A stretch of 60,000 nucleotides of DNA from Takakia lepidozioides (GCA_030704615.1 CM060732.1:78351053-78411052); one strand, 5' to 3'; positions 24,291 to 38,368 are shown, counted from the first letter of the stretch. The notes: generated by a model from the sequence alone, not told the origin. Program-made: numbers and translations.

Positions 24291-24907
24291 TGAGGAGAGC
24301 CGATTTCCGTTTGAGGCTTGTTGTTTTTGGCATTCCTGATTCTCAAGTCGTGTTTAGGAATGCAGAACTGGCTGCTGAGTGATGAAATCTATCACCTTGG
24401 GAAGGACCTTCATGAGGGTCACAGCCTTTAGACGACCAATGCTTGAAGCATTCTGTACAGTGAGTGCTTCTCTGAAGGAAAGACATGGTATCAGTTTGAC
24501 GAAAGCTTGGGAGAAGTGAACGGAATAATGATGTACAGTCCAGTTACAGATATTTACAAGGTATTCCGTATGCTTTGGAACTTATTTGAGCTCCTGATCT
24601 TGAATGGCTCAGCGGCCCGATCTCCAATGTGCAAGCAATCATGGCTGAAGGATTTGACTCCCCAAATCCTTGTATGAACCCACTTGCCAATATTACCCCC
24701 TTCCCTTCTTTTAGGTCCAGGGAGAGAGCAACCAAGTACCTACGATCTTGGAGCAACTTGCAACAAAATTTGGATCCTTCAGTCGAAAGACCGAGAAAAC
24801 AATCTGCGCACACTGAGTAAAGGCAATGGATATTGCAATGTTCCTCAACCGTCTGACGAGCCTGACAAGCTCTACGGCAAGGTTCAACATCATCTCCTCC
24901 TCCCTCT

Positions 24908-25406
24908 CTACCCCTTCCATGATGTCTGACTGATTTTCTGTCGCCACGCCTTCATTGCAAGGTAACAGATTGCAAACGAGTCAAATGAGACGAGCATCAG
25001 GACCAGCTTGCTCCAGGTTGGTGGGGTGGTCTTGAACACCTCCACCAGTGGCCCCAGTATCCCTCTTACACATGTCAAGAACAAGCAGGCGCCAGCCACC
25101 TAGTCATGCAAATATCATACTGGGTTGTGAGGCTGAAAAAATTTCACTGCTCAGTCAGACAAACACGGGGACTTAATTCCTTGCGTTTTCAATCTAATCT
25201 GGCTCCCCATTTCTTACTACACCTTCTGTAAATTCAGCTGATTATGTGGACTTCTTTGAAACTTTTATGATGTTATGACTGACCATGAATGTCCTGTCTA
25301 CCTGTCTGAGAGTGTGGGCAAGCTCATGGATTTTGCTACGCTTCACTTTCTCAACGTAGCGAAATACACCCATCAGCTCCTTGATCACTTTGATCACATA
25401 TCCGTC
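24908..25406 (-). CDS. Last two exons of an unrecognised membrane protein (partial or relic)
   Basis: Two exon-like blocks join in phase: 25302-25406 (acceptor GGCAG, donor GTAGAC) and 24908-25099 (acceptor ACTAG, stop TAG at 24908-24910). The first gives a charged helix (DGYVIKVIKELMGVFRYVEK). The second gives two hydrophobic segments (VAGACLFLTCVRGILGPLV and LVLMLVSFDSFAICYLAM) and a basic tail. The composition looks genuinely coding. I do not recognise the family and could not find upstream exons, so it may be a gene end left by rearrangement. Confidence 0.4.
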
Positions 25407-26649
25407 CTGCCAGAATTCAAAGAAAAGCACCAGTGACAAATTCGTCGCTTTGCAATTTTCCCCTGGCTCATGCACCAACATCTGAGCTGCCCCAAGCTCT
25501 GAAACCTTAACTAATGTCACCAGCATGCGCATACTTTGAGTAGTTTGCAAACAAAATGTGTTTTTTTCTCTCTCTCTCACAGTCACAGATAGTTTGTCAC
25601 TGTCGGCTTTCCTCCCCCACCCTCTTCACGGTGGTGCGGACTTCCACTGTTCGTTGCCTCTTTAAGCTCAAAATCTTGGGTTTTTTCCCCTTTCGTCAAA
25701 AGCAGAGGCTGTAAGAGAGGCAGGACTGAGAGAGGGAGAAAGACAGACACCTTGTCAACGACCTCCGTAGAGCTATCTTGGTCCATTCCATCATTCTCTC
25801 GGTTGAGGTGGGGTTTCTGTTCTTCTGGATTTTGCAAAGATGCTCTTGGACCTCTCGTCACACCCTGCCGTGGCAAACCCTGTGCGCCCAGCCCCTTCCA
25901 GTTCCTCTCTATTTTCTTAGACGAGTCAAAGCTGGGAGTAAATTTCACTAATCCTGAACATAGTCTATTTAGACTTGATTGACAACAGCTCCAGCTTTGC
26001 ATTCCTGGCCCCTCGCATGGGCAAGCATCTCTATCCCTTGCCCTATAATTCACTAATAAGTAGGAGAGATGTCTGGGAGGCTCCTTCATAACTATTCTAC
26101 CAGCTTTCGGACGAATGCAATATGAAGTACAAGAAACAGGCTTCCTCTCTGTGCAGATTGTCCTGCCGAGGTCGAGGTCCAGTGTCCTTAGTGAGGCAGA
26201 ACATCCACGTTTGGATGCCAGAGCTTCGCAAAATGAAAACCCCATTACTGATTTGTCAGCTCTTAAGACAGCCCAATTAGGCAATTGCTGTAGCCCAATC
26301 ACATTAACGACAGTATATCTGGTAAAGCAGCCTCACTTAGCCCAATTTCATAGGTGTTTCCCCTTGCCAACGGCCTCCACTCTCATACATGCTTACATTT
26401 GAGCCATCTCTCTGCCCTACACAGCCGCACAGAGATTTGCTGCAAAAAGTGCAGAGAGAACTTACTTACCCTCTTGAAGGGACTCTCAGCAAACATTTTG
26501 TACAGAGATGGAAGGGAAGGGCTCTCCCTCCCGCCATGGCGCTAGGAGACGCCCGTTCATATCTGGATGAAGCTGGATGAAGCTGGATTACTACATATCC
26601 CAATTCTGGGAACTGGATGAAGCTTGCACATACAGAAAGAGAGCAAACA

Positions 26650-27190
26650 GCAAACCTTCCCTAGGATAGCATAGACCACAGCCAGAAGCAAGTCCAAGGT
26701 TAACCACATAGATGTCAGTGGTACTGAGATGTCAGTGGTACAGGATTCTCGGCCTCAACTTGAATTCCCTGCAGCAAAAACTTTGATTGCCTTGGTGGTT
26801 TCACCAATGGACTGCTGCACCGCATCTGCTGGATTTCAACAACCAGCCGCTCATAAGGGGCCGGCCTCAAGTCATGTCCCAAGTACAGACCATCTGCTTA
26901 CTCCCAAACAAACTTCACCAGGGCATAGGGAGGGACATGGATCGTTGGCATCAGCTGCCACCTGCTGGCCACATCCTCATAGAAGGCCCACTCACAAAGG
27001 CCTTGAGATAAGCAAGAGAGCCAGAAAAGAGAACACCACCGTTTGGTGAGATCTAAACCTCTACAAAAGCTAAAGACGAGCAAGGAGGCACAAACTCTCT
27101 CCAAAACATATTCAGGCAACTGCTCCCAAAGAGAGGCCTCCATGGCCTCTTTGGAGATCCCACGGCCTCGGAAGACTCTTGAACAAACAT
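26650..27190 (-). pseudogene. F-box-like protein fragment
   Basis: From ATG 27143 the minus strand reads MEASLWEQLPEYVLERVCAS and continues FCRGLDLTKRWCSLFW, which has the spacing of a plant F-box (LWxxLPexvLerVla...cKRW). It is followed by YEDVASRWQLMP, as in F-box/kelch proteins, and a stop at 26898. Further protein-like text (LYLGHDLRPAPYERLV) follows the stop. F-box proteins select substrates for SCF ubiquitin ligases. The short length and stop suggest a relic. Confidence 0.45.
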
Positions 27191-27712
27191 ACATTGCTTT
27201 AGGGCACAAAAAAGATAGGGAAGACATTGTTATAGAAAATGCAAATGGCGACCATTTTCGTTGGGACTGCCTGTTAAATTTTTTTGACCAGGCAATTCAA
27301 TTCACCCAAGGCCCAGTTCCTTCTTGTGAGAAATTCTTCTGCGGTACTTGAATACTCTACAGTAATGATACTCATGAAATACTTAAATTAACACTGGGAA
27401 GAGAAAGATAACAAACACAGAACCCTATCCGACTCCGCTGGCACTGCATCAAATAATCCCTGCAATAGTAGCTCTGGAAAATTGGCATCAACAGCTATAT
27501 CCATATCTACTATGTAGCAATTGACTGGATAGCACCTCCCAGTTGGAGGCAGCATCCTGATAGCAACATGTGGCTGAAGAGATTCATTGCCACTGGTTTC
27601 AGCCAGCCAACCGACAATGCCCGCGACACCAAAATATGAATCCGACTTGAATGGATGTATGACTCTTGGTAGCAATTGCCATAATGAATTAAAGGAACAG
27701 GAGACTTGGCTA

Positions 27713-30700
27713 TTAAGAATCATTGCCATTCGCTGCTTGCGAGGACTGCCAGAAGTCTTTTGTACAAATGAGTAGCCCTTCTGAGTCTGCAGGGCCTTGC
27801 TCAGTGTCATGGCTTGAGCACTTCCATCGCATGGCCTTACCCAGAACATTTGCATTTTCTAGGAAATGCAAAGAATCACGGAAAATGACCTGGCCGCCAG
27901 GTCTTAGTATACGGTCCATTTCCAACATCACATCCTTCATCTCGCATCTGTAAAAGAGCCCAATGTCAGAGGAGAACAAGTGCCCTTCTGCACACATCAG
28001 ACGAAGACGAAAAAAGCAGGAGAGTAGAGGGTAAGAAGAGCCAGACAGGATTAACCAACCAGATGAAGTCCAAATAGTTAAACAAAGCTGTGAATCAAAC
28101 ATTCAAGCCTCACAGAAGAGCGTCACAAGCACAGAGGGTGAAACGAGCCCCTAGGGTGCTAAAAGGTTCACCTCATCAAAATCCCTTGTAAACATAATAA
28201 GATTCCCACTTAAGCTAGAGTGATTTTTCAAACTAAGATCACCATCATGGAGGCTGAATGATGAATACCTGTGGCTCTCGGAAGTGAAAAGCCCAGCAAG
28301 ATGGAGGAGATCATATGTCCTAGGATATGTGGAGAATGCCTCACACCTGCAGTGACAAGGGTTAGACATCATCCCTAGGAACTGAGATAAAGTTGATGGC
28401 TTAATGAATGTTAAGTGACCCAACTAGAGGAAAGCTAGTCACCATGAGTGGACTTAACTACAGTTAGACTCTTAACAAAAAAGTTGTGCACAGAAGACAT
28501 TTTTGCCCACAACAGGATTCAAAATCCAGTTATATTTCCAAAGATACTCAAATGGCTTGTGCACAGTCACTTACCAGTCTGAGACTGTACCAATCAAGCC
28601 ACGGTCGTACACAATCGCCAGAGTGTTCGTTGCATATGATGACACAACATTCATCACCCACACTGGATCCTCTTTCAATGCAGCTGCAAACCCTCCATAC
28701 AGGGTATACATATCCATGACATTCCGCATCTTGCCAGATCGTAATTCAGGTATCAACTGCTTGTAGTGCATCACTCTTTTCTGCCACAGGCGGGTGTCTG
28801 TATTGAACTGGCCAGGATGGCCGCCTACAAGCTTGAGTCTCTCTGGTGCAGCAGTAAGTCTTGCCGGCCACTTGGGCGTTTTACCAACAGCAAGATTCTG
28901 TATACCGTCAACCTGCGGCACAATGCAAGGCCGCATTGGCACATACCTGCAGGACACATCATTGTGGTTTTAAGTAGGAACCAAATTCAGAAAACCTAAA
29001 CGATTCCCCCAAAAAGCAGAACAATTCTCTCCCGGACACAAACACATAGCAAGGCCCAGCAAACTGTGAGAATTTTCAAAAGCTTGGTTGCTATAGTAAA
29101 TTAAGTCCAACGTGTCTAACCAAAGCTTAGAAAACACGCTGAGTAAGGGTGGCATAAGTGATCCATGGCAGATCTCGGTAACTTTCCAGGCTGCTTGGTA
29201 CCCCATCCTCTCCTTTGGGAATCATGGATCACATGCAACCTGCAGTCCCAGTGACTTTCAAGATTGGCTTGTTCACTTCGTGGCAGTGACCACCAAAGAA
29301 ATATCTCACATTAAGTGGCTTGGACAGAAGAATCACCTATAGTAGCTCAAAATGGTAGTAATCCAGAAGGTCCAGAATAGAAGTAGGGTGGGATTCCTGA
29401 AACTTCCCTGTGATACTGCTCTCAAGAAAAAAATTCTTGCGTGCTTTGTTTTTTCCATACAATTCACATTGGAAGGTATTCACATTGCTCAGTCTTTTGG
29501 AAGACTTTGGGGTAATCTAAGCAGTCTGATGTCGTGAGTGGTTAATAAATGCCTGGGACTTCGATAAGAAGCCTAATTAGACATCTTTCACTGCAACAAT
29601 TAAACTAGGAGAATGCAGAGAACCAACAGGTGGCAAAATAACCAAGCAAATGAAAACGCTGACTTGACATGGAGGGGATAGACCCAGCATACCATGCAGC
29701 ATCTGGCTCAATGGCATCATCACAAACTGGTGGATATGTGAGAGGAGCACGCTCCTCGTAGCAGCTATTATCAGAAGGCTTCTGCCAAACAGCCAGATCT
29801 TCTTTCATGGCATAGAGCTTGTAGCACATCCTCCTCAGCAGATCTTTTATTTTGTCCAGAAGAGTTTTCTCTTTCTCCTCAGTTGACTCCCACCCCCTCC
29901 AGTGTGTCTGGTAGTTGACGGGTGGTCCAGATAGCACCCAAAAGCCTCCGGGCCGCAGGACCCGGTCGACCTCCAGCAAAAACACACCGCCTGCCAAATT
30001 CACTTTCAAGTCAGACAATCACTCTAGCAGTAACATCTACCAGGGTATGAAGCAAGCTTCTTTTGGCCAGTCCAGTCTATGGCAGTAATACACTCAGGCA
30101 CCAATCGATACGGAAAAGTGGTATGAATGGCACCAAGATAACACAAGGAGCACTACACCTGTCTTCTCGAAAGTTAACACGTATTTATGATTTGTCTGAG
30201 GGGTTCCAGGAACATGCACAGTTCACAATCTGTTTGGCTCGGGCACCACGGCCTAGCCAAATCTCGCACAGAAGGGCTGGACTGGCCTCTACAAAACCAG
30301 AGCCTTTTCTCCACCAAATACCAGAGAGGGGCACAGTGATAAACAGTGACATAAAAATTGCCCCCTTCCACCACTACCTATTGCACCATGCCGTGATCAA
30401 AGATTAAAGCACACTAACTTACCGAATTCTACCCAAGGAATCAAACATCGGGAACAGTGGGCCATGTCAAAAGCATTGGCAGGATATGGCATGCGTTGGG
30501 TAGCAATAATGCCTAGCATTGCTGGAACACCTCTTTCCAAGGCAAACTGCACTTGCGCCTCATGATTGTCTCTGGGAGCCAGTGACATTGTCAAAATCCC
30601 CCTCTCCAGGAGATACCCTCCCCAGCTGGCCACCTGCATGTATCAGAATCTCTTTAGACACGCCTACACTAGTAACCCCAAGTCAGCAAAGGGATCAAAT

Positions 30701-32995
30701 TCGTATAACCCACTTTTACATTCCCTTCCTCCATGTTGCTTCATCTACAAACGAGTGCCAAATCGACCTGCAATCTGTCAAAGATGGTGTATATATGACT
30801 TTCACGCCAGGTATAACAACCCTCTTCACTTTACGAAAGCTAGAGAGGCAAGTAAAACAACTTAATAGTTCGCTCTCAGACTCAGATCTATGAAAAGATT
30901 TTCTCTTTCTTCCTGATAAAGCAGGTTACTGTGACTGGAGTCCACTGGCGCCTGCTGCATTGTCTGGTTAATTGGTAAAAGCAAAGAACCAGTTACTAAA
31001 GCTGATCAGGCATTCGGGAGAAGACCAGTTGGCATACATCCTTTGCACATAATCCCTGGATCTTGCTGTAGCTTGTATAAGCTCATGAAGATACGTCTTC
31101 TTGTATACACCCGGAATTAAATTTTCCACGTCTACTGGAGGTTAACTCATGCTTGTATCTTGCAACATGAAGGGTAGTGTAGATTGTGCCTACATATTTG
31201 CGGGGGAAATGATCAGCCAATGCAGTATCAACTCATGGCACGCTTTACAAATAAGATAAATAACCAGCTAAGATGAAGGCTGAACAAGCCACGTTACATT
31301 ATCAGCAAAGCTCAACAAACTCCAGACAAGAACACCACAGCATGCCTTTACAGGAAAGTCACATGCACATCCAGAAAAACCACCAATTAGATTCGATAAA
31401 ATTGAGTACCAGCTCCCACTATTTTTGTAGTGCCACTCACCCCACAGCCAGTATCAAGTGCAGTTCGAACTGAACCGTCCTTCATGCCAGGAATAAGCTC
31501 TTCCATGTGGTCAATGTACTCCCCCACACCATTGGGGAACATAGTACCTCCACCAGGAAACACAAACCTGTCACCCTTCTTCTTCAACCAGTTTTGATTG
31601 GCTTTCGCTGTATTGATCCACTCGTACGGCACATTTCTGGAAGCGAAAAAATAACAACCAAGAGTTCAACAAAGCATGGATTGCACCAAGACTTCAAGTC
31701 TAGATCAAGGTGAGGATACTAGAGGGACATGCACTCCTTGACCTTCAATTTTTGAGCCCTTGTGGCCATTAAGCATGCCTTTATTTAGACTGGACATGAA
31801 AGAGGGAAGAGAAGGGAGGAGAGTAGGAAGAAAGCAGAATGGGGGCCCGTGGTGTAGCATCACTCCTGTAGGAATTGCCTCCAAAGTACAGTTAATCAGC
31901 AAGTATCCATACTAGCATCAACTAGATGTACATAGGCCAGAAGTCAGACCCATGGAGAGCTACAGCCTTTGATGGCATTAAACTGTGAGACAACATGTAG
32001 TGCCGATAAATTTTAGGTGATCAAAGAGGCATTACCATTCAGAAGGGTAAAAGAGAGGCCTTAACCAGCTAGTTTAACTTACTCTCAGAACTTGATTTCA
32101 CTTCTTCACATATGAATGTCACACAAATGTTTCTGAATTGGCAGAGAGAGAAGGAAGAGAAATGGGCAGGGTAAAAATAAGTCTTGGATATGAAGGCAAT
32201 ATTGACTTTGCAAACACTTACTTGTACCAGCATTCGTTGCGGCTCTTAGGCCACAACATGGGGATTTTGTAACCTTCAGGTGGGGGGATCAAACATTGGA
32301 GTCGCTCAGAACGGGATGGGCAATGCCGCTCTCTGAAAGCCATGCGATGCCTATCGTACTTCCTCCATCTCTGTTTGCAAATTCATAAACACCGTCATTA
32401 GCATCCCCAACAAAACCACAAGAAGGAAAACAAATGATTCAACTGATGAAAGAGTTCACACTTAGATCCCACACAAGAATTTCAAAACTAAACGAACAAC
32501 TATTAGCTACCACACAAGACAACGACAATTGAAAGTGTGCAGGAAGCACAACTGTTCTGGCATACAATATCTGCCACTGGTGCAGAATGTCAGTGAGGCC
32601 AGATATTTAGACGAAACTAAATTGGTTGAACTACCTATGACAAATCTCTGAATTATATAGCTTGGCAAGAAGCTGGCACTGCACTCCACATGCTGATTAT
32701 ATCAAGCAACCCAACAGCTGAACAAAGAACTTGTAATTACCATGGGGTCGGTGCAGGGAGTGTTATCTTGCAATGTGATATTGCACTCCTGGAAAGGCTC
32801 TTGCTTGATAATTGAGGTGCAGCTGGACTTCTCAATGGCATCCTCTCCTAACCTGTTCTCTTCCAATATTTTCTCCTTTTCAGAGCAGAATGCACCGCCA
32901 AGGTAGAAGGAAATCCCACACAGGGTTATCACAGTGAGAACCAGCGGCAGCAGCTGCTTGCCCATACCAAAAAGGCCTGGCTTCAAGTCCTTCAT
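27713..32995 (-). CDS. Putative S-adenosylmethionine-dependent methyltransferase, PMT family (Golgi)
   Basis: Plant PMT proteins (QUA2/TSD2-related) are type II Golgi membrane proteins thought to methylate homogalacturonan pectin. Eight exons on the minus strand: 32741-32995, 32222-32370, 31441-31636, 30423-30633, 29693-29990, 28575-28946, 28269-28346, 27713-27947; phases agree, giving 597 residues, the usual family length. Start ATG 32993-32995 ([14 protein letters not shown]), then one membrane helix ([19 protein letters not shown]) and a lumenal domain with [55 protein letters not shown], the SAM-binding [71 protein letters not shown] and [14 protein letters not shown]. All hallmark motifs are present and the frame is open. 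An acceptor (TTTCACAG) 15 bases above the ATG indicates a 5' UTR intron. Confidence 0.95.
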
Positions 32996-34319
32996 GTGCC
33001 TGTCTCCCCTGTGAAATCATGACATGGAGCATTACATCTACATTAGCACAATTCAATGTGCGTTGAAAACTACCTTTAAGCTCCAAATCTACCCTCCTCC
33101 CCCTTCATCCACTTCCCAGAACCCCAGGGTTCAATAAATTACCAGATAATCAGGATACTTAAGAAATAAGGTGTTGGACTATGGTTACTATTATATTGAA
33201 GCTAATGTCTTCCTTGCTACCCTGGCCCTGCTACCATCAGAGGGCATCTGAAACAGAAAGACTGTCAGATTGGAAAACAGATGGATATTGAGTGCCAACT
33301 AAATACATGCATTGTCCTAGGCCACTCTAACCTCTTAGAGAAAATCCCCCGGTACAGGATAATGCTGGCTCTCAGGTATCGACGACGGAAGAACCTTCCG
33401 GGATCCATGGTGGAGAAAAGGTGAAGGCTAGCAACAAAAGCATAGTCATGGGCAGGGTGTTAGGAACACTCCTACGATTGGCATCCACACTTATGTGCCT
33501 AGACTCCACTTTCTCTGCATGCAACAAAAACCTTGCTATGAATCAAACTGGAAGATGACATAAAGGGATACCATTCAGAATGATTTGTGGCAGATAATGT
33601 CGGCGATGCTTCACCTTAAATGACGGTAGCAGAAATGCAATGCCAAAGTTAAGATCCAGTTCCAGTATGCTAGAGATCGAGGACAGTTTTTTAACCAGTC
33701 GCATCAATGCTCGGTGAGTGTGGCAATGATACAAGTTCTTACTTAATGATCCTCGTAGCAAGGATTATAGGGAAATCTTGCAAACATAACAAAAAGGAGA
33801 ACAAGCAGTTTGACGTAAATTCAGTAGAGATGGAATTCGAGATAATGGATCCCCACAATGCCACTCTTCCAGAACGTGACAAGGATGCAAACCTGGCTTC
33901 CATGTAAGAGAACTTTAGAGAAAGACTTCAACGATGATGAACTGTTCAATACACGACGGTAAGACTTCATGGACCCTACTTGTAGTACAAAATCTACACT
34001 TCATTGACACAGACTGTCAGATCAAGTCAAAAAAGCATGATGGAGAGGGAAATCAGGTGCAGGCGAGGACAGTGATGTCCACAAATGAAAAAGACGAATG
34101 AACGGAGATTTGAAAGTACCTTGAGGGGAAGTCCACACCCGAAAAGATCAAAGGGGCACTACACCTGCATACGATGAACAGGTGCCGAGCCCTCGCTACT
34201 TCAATGTCACATACAAACGGGATACTCCTAAATCCCATAGAAACGGTGCGTATAGAGTACAACGTGATTAGCTAGGTACCAGCGGGAGGATTAGTCTTGC
34301 CACCTAAAAACAACTGAGA

Positions 34320-34950
34320 ATGAGCACCTAGAGTAGCTTACCAGGTCAAGCTACTGGTGCCGTTGCGGTTCTCTTTCCGCCTGGAGAGATCACCGACACA
34401 ATACGACGGTGTCTGACAACACCTACGTCCTGAGAGGGAGCTGAGCGCCTGAAACTTCGATACATGAGCGAAAAATAACGCCAGACACTCCGGTGAAGCA
34501 AAGAGTGAGAGACAACACTGTGATAAGGACAGAAAGACGAAAACAACCAAACCAAGCTAAAAGGGGGAGTGAGAAATAGTGAGTCCTATAAAATTCAAAA
34601 ATGGCGGACTCAAAGACTGTCTGCGAGGCTCATCGGCCAGCAACTTTGTCAAAACAGCACAACACAATGCTCATAATGCTAGAGAAGGAGACACAGAAAG
34701 GCAGCCGAGACCAGGGGATCCTTGTACCAAACGCTCGAATCAACTTTCAAGGTTAAACGGATTCACAGAAGTGCGATAGTAAACACCGAACAGTCCCTTC
34801 CAAGAAATGCAATGGCAACTACAGAACGAAAACGGGAGATCACAACAGCAATCCAGAGAAGCAGAGAGCGATCTAGCAGGTGCTGCTCCACGAGCCTGTC
34901 AGCGAGCGTGGCCCGCGGCAGAGAAGCGCGGAGGTAATCAGTGAACTGAC
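34320..34950 (-). promoter_or_regulatory. Probable 5' UTR exon and promoter area of the PMT gene
   Basis: The acceptor just above the PMT start implies an upstream non-coding exon. The best candidate is the G+C-richer block at 34345-34450 with a donor-like GGTAAGCT near 34340, preceded upstream by a GC-rich stretch at 34855-34930. This is inference from composition; no transcript data. Confidence 0.3.
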
Positions 34951-36499
34951 CAGGGTTAGTAGATTAGTTCGGTTTACCGAATAATTAGACTGCCTAGTGA
35001 GTTAGTTAGAAACTAAACAGCCTTAATATTTAGTCTGTTTCCGTTACCACCGTTTCAAAACAAGTTTAGTGAGCTGTTTGGTAAGTGATTTAGTGAGATC
35101 GTTAGTGGGTTGGTTAGTGAGCAGAAGGCAATAATAGTGAATTGTCGCTGCAGAGGGTCGTAATGACTAATGACAGTCGCAGTATCTTCAGTCGGACGGA
35201 TCTTGTCATCGTACTCCGGTCTTCAGCACTACTTATTCCACATTCATCCACTTGACGACCGTGAATGGTCTCATCCATTTGGACGCATTCATCCGTCTCT
35301 CTCGTGAGCATCTACCGAAAGGCAGATCAATGCGTGATGAAGGAGGCAGTCGTTCGAAGATATCCGGAGCTCTGAGATATTAGAGGTCTAGGCCCAGTTT
35401 AGAGCTGAATGGTCTCTCCCATTGATCTCCTCTAAAGATATGAACGGGCATCTCAAAGAACATCACAGGTGGTTTCTCAAAGGGTTCCCAACCAAGAAAA
35501 GTTTTGAGAGGTTTGTAATCGGGGCTCTGTGGGAGCCACCTGGGCACCTGTTGATGTGTCAGGGTAGGTATAAAGATTGTGCGTTAATCCTAGATGTGGT
35601 CTATGGCATGGGGCAAAGCACCTGCATCTGAAGCAACCTGGCTATGGTGGCCACCCTGTCCCACCACCAGTAGCACTTCAAATTGGGTCCCAGCAGTTTC
35701 TTCATCTTCTTCAGATCAGTTAGCCAGGTTTATGCTCTAGCTGGTCCCATATGAGCACTTTGTGAGCTGAAAATTAATTCTGAGCCGAGTTATCTACTGC
35801 ATGACATCAATGCAGCTGTAACGTTGGTATGAGCCATGCGTGAACTCGTGGCCTTCAGCTTCATGTAGGGCAACACGTCAACACCTTTCTTTGACAACCA
35901 ATTGGGATATTAACTTTCTAGAAGAAAAATTGAAGTTACTTGACTTGGTTCCGAGAGTTGGGCCCCCAGTAGTGCGCCTACGTACAGAGATACCTAAATG
36001 GCATCAATTGGGAGCAACTGAGAGCAAGCCATTCAGCATGGTCTACGCCTGCAGGTTCTGAACTGAAGATCTGATGGTCCAAGCTGGGTGGCCGCTCAGA
36101 TCTCCTATCTTTCTCGCAAGGCATTTGGCTTCATTCCTCGTCAAATCTCTCAAGATAGATTCGTTATGTCAAGGAGTGCGAGACACACAAAATGAATGAT
36201 GGTTAAATCTGTACAAGTTGTGAGGAGATTCAGGTATCTAGAACAGCATAAACTTCTTCAGGATGGGATTCTAACATTCGGAATTCTTCTAGTCATGACA
36301 GGCTGAGACTTCAAACCCATGGCATTTCAAGTGTGAACAGCACAGATCCCTGTCTCAGCCATAAGACTTTTGTTCAGCTCATTGAAGCTGTGGTTAGTAA
36401 AGCTAGTGTACACATGTTTCGCTTGAAACCAACTGTGTGTAGACAGCTTTAGATGAAGCAGGAATAGGGTGCCATAGTGTCACATGTGACATCATCGTC

Positions 36500-36708
36500 G
36501 CCATGTCAACTTAGTCTTTTTTGGAGCTGCCAAAATATCTGAGAAAAAAAGAAGACATTTTCAAAAACAAAATAAGTCATTTTTGTCAATCACTGGCTAT
36601 CGCCACGTCAATGCCATCTTTTATCTGAAGCTGCCCAAATTGCCCAAATGGGGAAGGCAAAGAAAGTAAGTCTGGATCATTTCAAATAAGTCATTTTTGT
36701 CAAATCTG
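36500..36708 (+). repeat. Two degenerate tandem ~105-bp units
   Basis: Units start at about 36500 and 36602 with GCCATGTCAACTTAGTCTTT and GCCACGTCAATGCCATCTTT. Both contain GAAGCTGCC/GGAGCTGCC early and end with AAATAAGTCATTTTTGTCAA (36571-36590 and 36686-36705). Origin unknown. Confidence 0.7.
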
Positions 36709-37849
36709 CTCTAGTACTGAGCTAATATTACTTAACTTATGCATACATTGAGTGGAAAAAATAATCACCGATGAGGCCATGAAGGCTTACAGTGGGGAAT
36801 CCTCCCAGGTGTTCTTCAATTATAGTGACTGCAAAATTCTACCCTCTAAGTTCTGGAGCTATAGGGATATCCGGAAATATCAATTTGAAAGCCTCTCAAC
36901 TCCTGCAGCAAATAGAAAGAAGGGGTGTCAATGCATATCATGAAACTGGACCAAGAGAATGGATATTCATAAGTCCCTCCAAGGAATTCATCCTCTGAAT
37001 TATTCAGTGTTTGATTTGAATGTACAATCTACTTGCCATTCCTGGACAACTCCTCTGCAACAGGATTAAATCCCGCAACATCTGTTGTTCAGTGATAGTT
37101 TGTTACATGGACATGGTGAAACTGTCGAAATCTGGTAGAAACTGATTCAATTGACTCCTCACTTGACTCTCTGCTTTGAAAACACTGACAAATGCTGACC
37201 TTCCAACCTCGAGTGTGTTGTGACATTTTTTTCTTTAATGCATGGGGGGTTGGTTTCACAAACAATCCCCAAGAACCAATCCATTTCGGAAGTTGTTGGC
37301 ATCTTGTACAACTTTTCTTCCAAGTATCTTCAAGAACGACGGTGGTTGTGTGACAGTCACCAGACATCTGGAGATTCTTAATTGAGGCAGGTATTCGATG
37401 AACCCAAAAGCAATTGCCAGCTTCTCACTGTTGTGGCAGAGAAAAGATTCCTTCCGTTCCTCCTCTACATCATGCGATACAAAGTGGTGTCAGGCAAGGG
37501 ACAGCCTTCATGGGAATTCCCATCTGGGTATTCCTTGGCAGCGCCAACAGAACTGGATTGGTGGGGAAACCATGGTGATCACTGCCCTCTAGCTCCTGGA
37601 ATATCTGTCAAGGGTTGCCCAAGAAATTCATGACATATACACCATCAGTGGCCTGCACTGCACATGTACATTTCTGTCTAGAATAACTAATGTTGTAGCC
37701 TCCTACTGTAGGCCTTGACTTGAGTAGCAATGCAGGTGCTCAAAAGTCCTGGATTTAATCGTCCTCCAGCTCATGAGACATTAAGATCCGAATATGAAAG
37801 GCCAAACACTAATCTTATGAACAATCAATCGTCACAGAGATCTAAGTTT

Positions 37850-38330
37850 TTCTCCAGCAACAATCCCACACACAGGAAATCTTGTTACATCAAGTAGGTC
37901 TGAGCCATTGGCTTCCCTGGCAACAGATAGCCCATGATGTACTCTGAGGTTAAGGTGATGCTCGGTGCCTATTACACAGACATGCCAGCCGACTGTAAGA
38001 TAAAAAGGTTCAATCCTGGATCAAGCTTCTATGAAACCTATCCTTGGCAATAAGCTGTAAGCTTCACGAATGGTGGATTTGCGGTTGCCATGAGGCAATG
38101 CCATGAGGCAAGAGCATACCTTGTTTGCTGTGGCAATGAGCACTCCAAAGGGCAGTATGATCCATCAAGGAAGCTGCAGTAGTGCCTTGAAGACGTCGAC
38201 CTCGATAGTGGCCAGTACCATTGAACTAATCAGCACAATCAGGAACCACTGTTGCCTCAAGTGGTTACCGGAAATGAATCGCCCTACACCCCACACTCAA
38301 CTGAAATGCTCCATGTCGACCTCTACCATT
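37850..38330 (-). pseudogene. Possible oligopeptide transporter (OPT) relic
   Basis: On the minus strand, QWFLIVLISSMVLATIEVDV, then after a few residues LQLP-stop-WIILPFGVLIATANK ending at a donor-like GTATGC, and about 150 bases on, ITLTSEYIMGYLLPGKPMAQ. The order QWWF...LQLPWW...TANQ...ITEYIIGYLLPGKPxA is that of plant OPT membrane transporters. The in-frame stop (LQLP*W) and lack of further exons mark it as a decayed fragment. Confidence 0.45.
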
Positions 38331-38368
38331 TGAGAGCCCCGTCCCGATCGTTTGAATTCAACTTTAGT

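Larger units (their letters stand above)
33012..37849. other. Gene-poor stretch upstream of the PMT gene
   Basis: Apart from the presumed PMT leader (34.3-34.95 kb) and the tandem units at 36.5 kb, no gene was recognised. 34930-35120 is rich in TTAGTGAG-like words. Frames such as 35422-35631 (+) look weakly protein-like but lack family motifs. Confidence 0.35.

Noticed and set aside
25583-26302. 239-codon minus-strand frame
   Set aside because: Biased, low-complexity composition, no domain, no splice or family support; likely a chance ORF.
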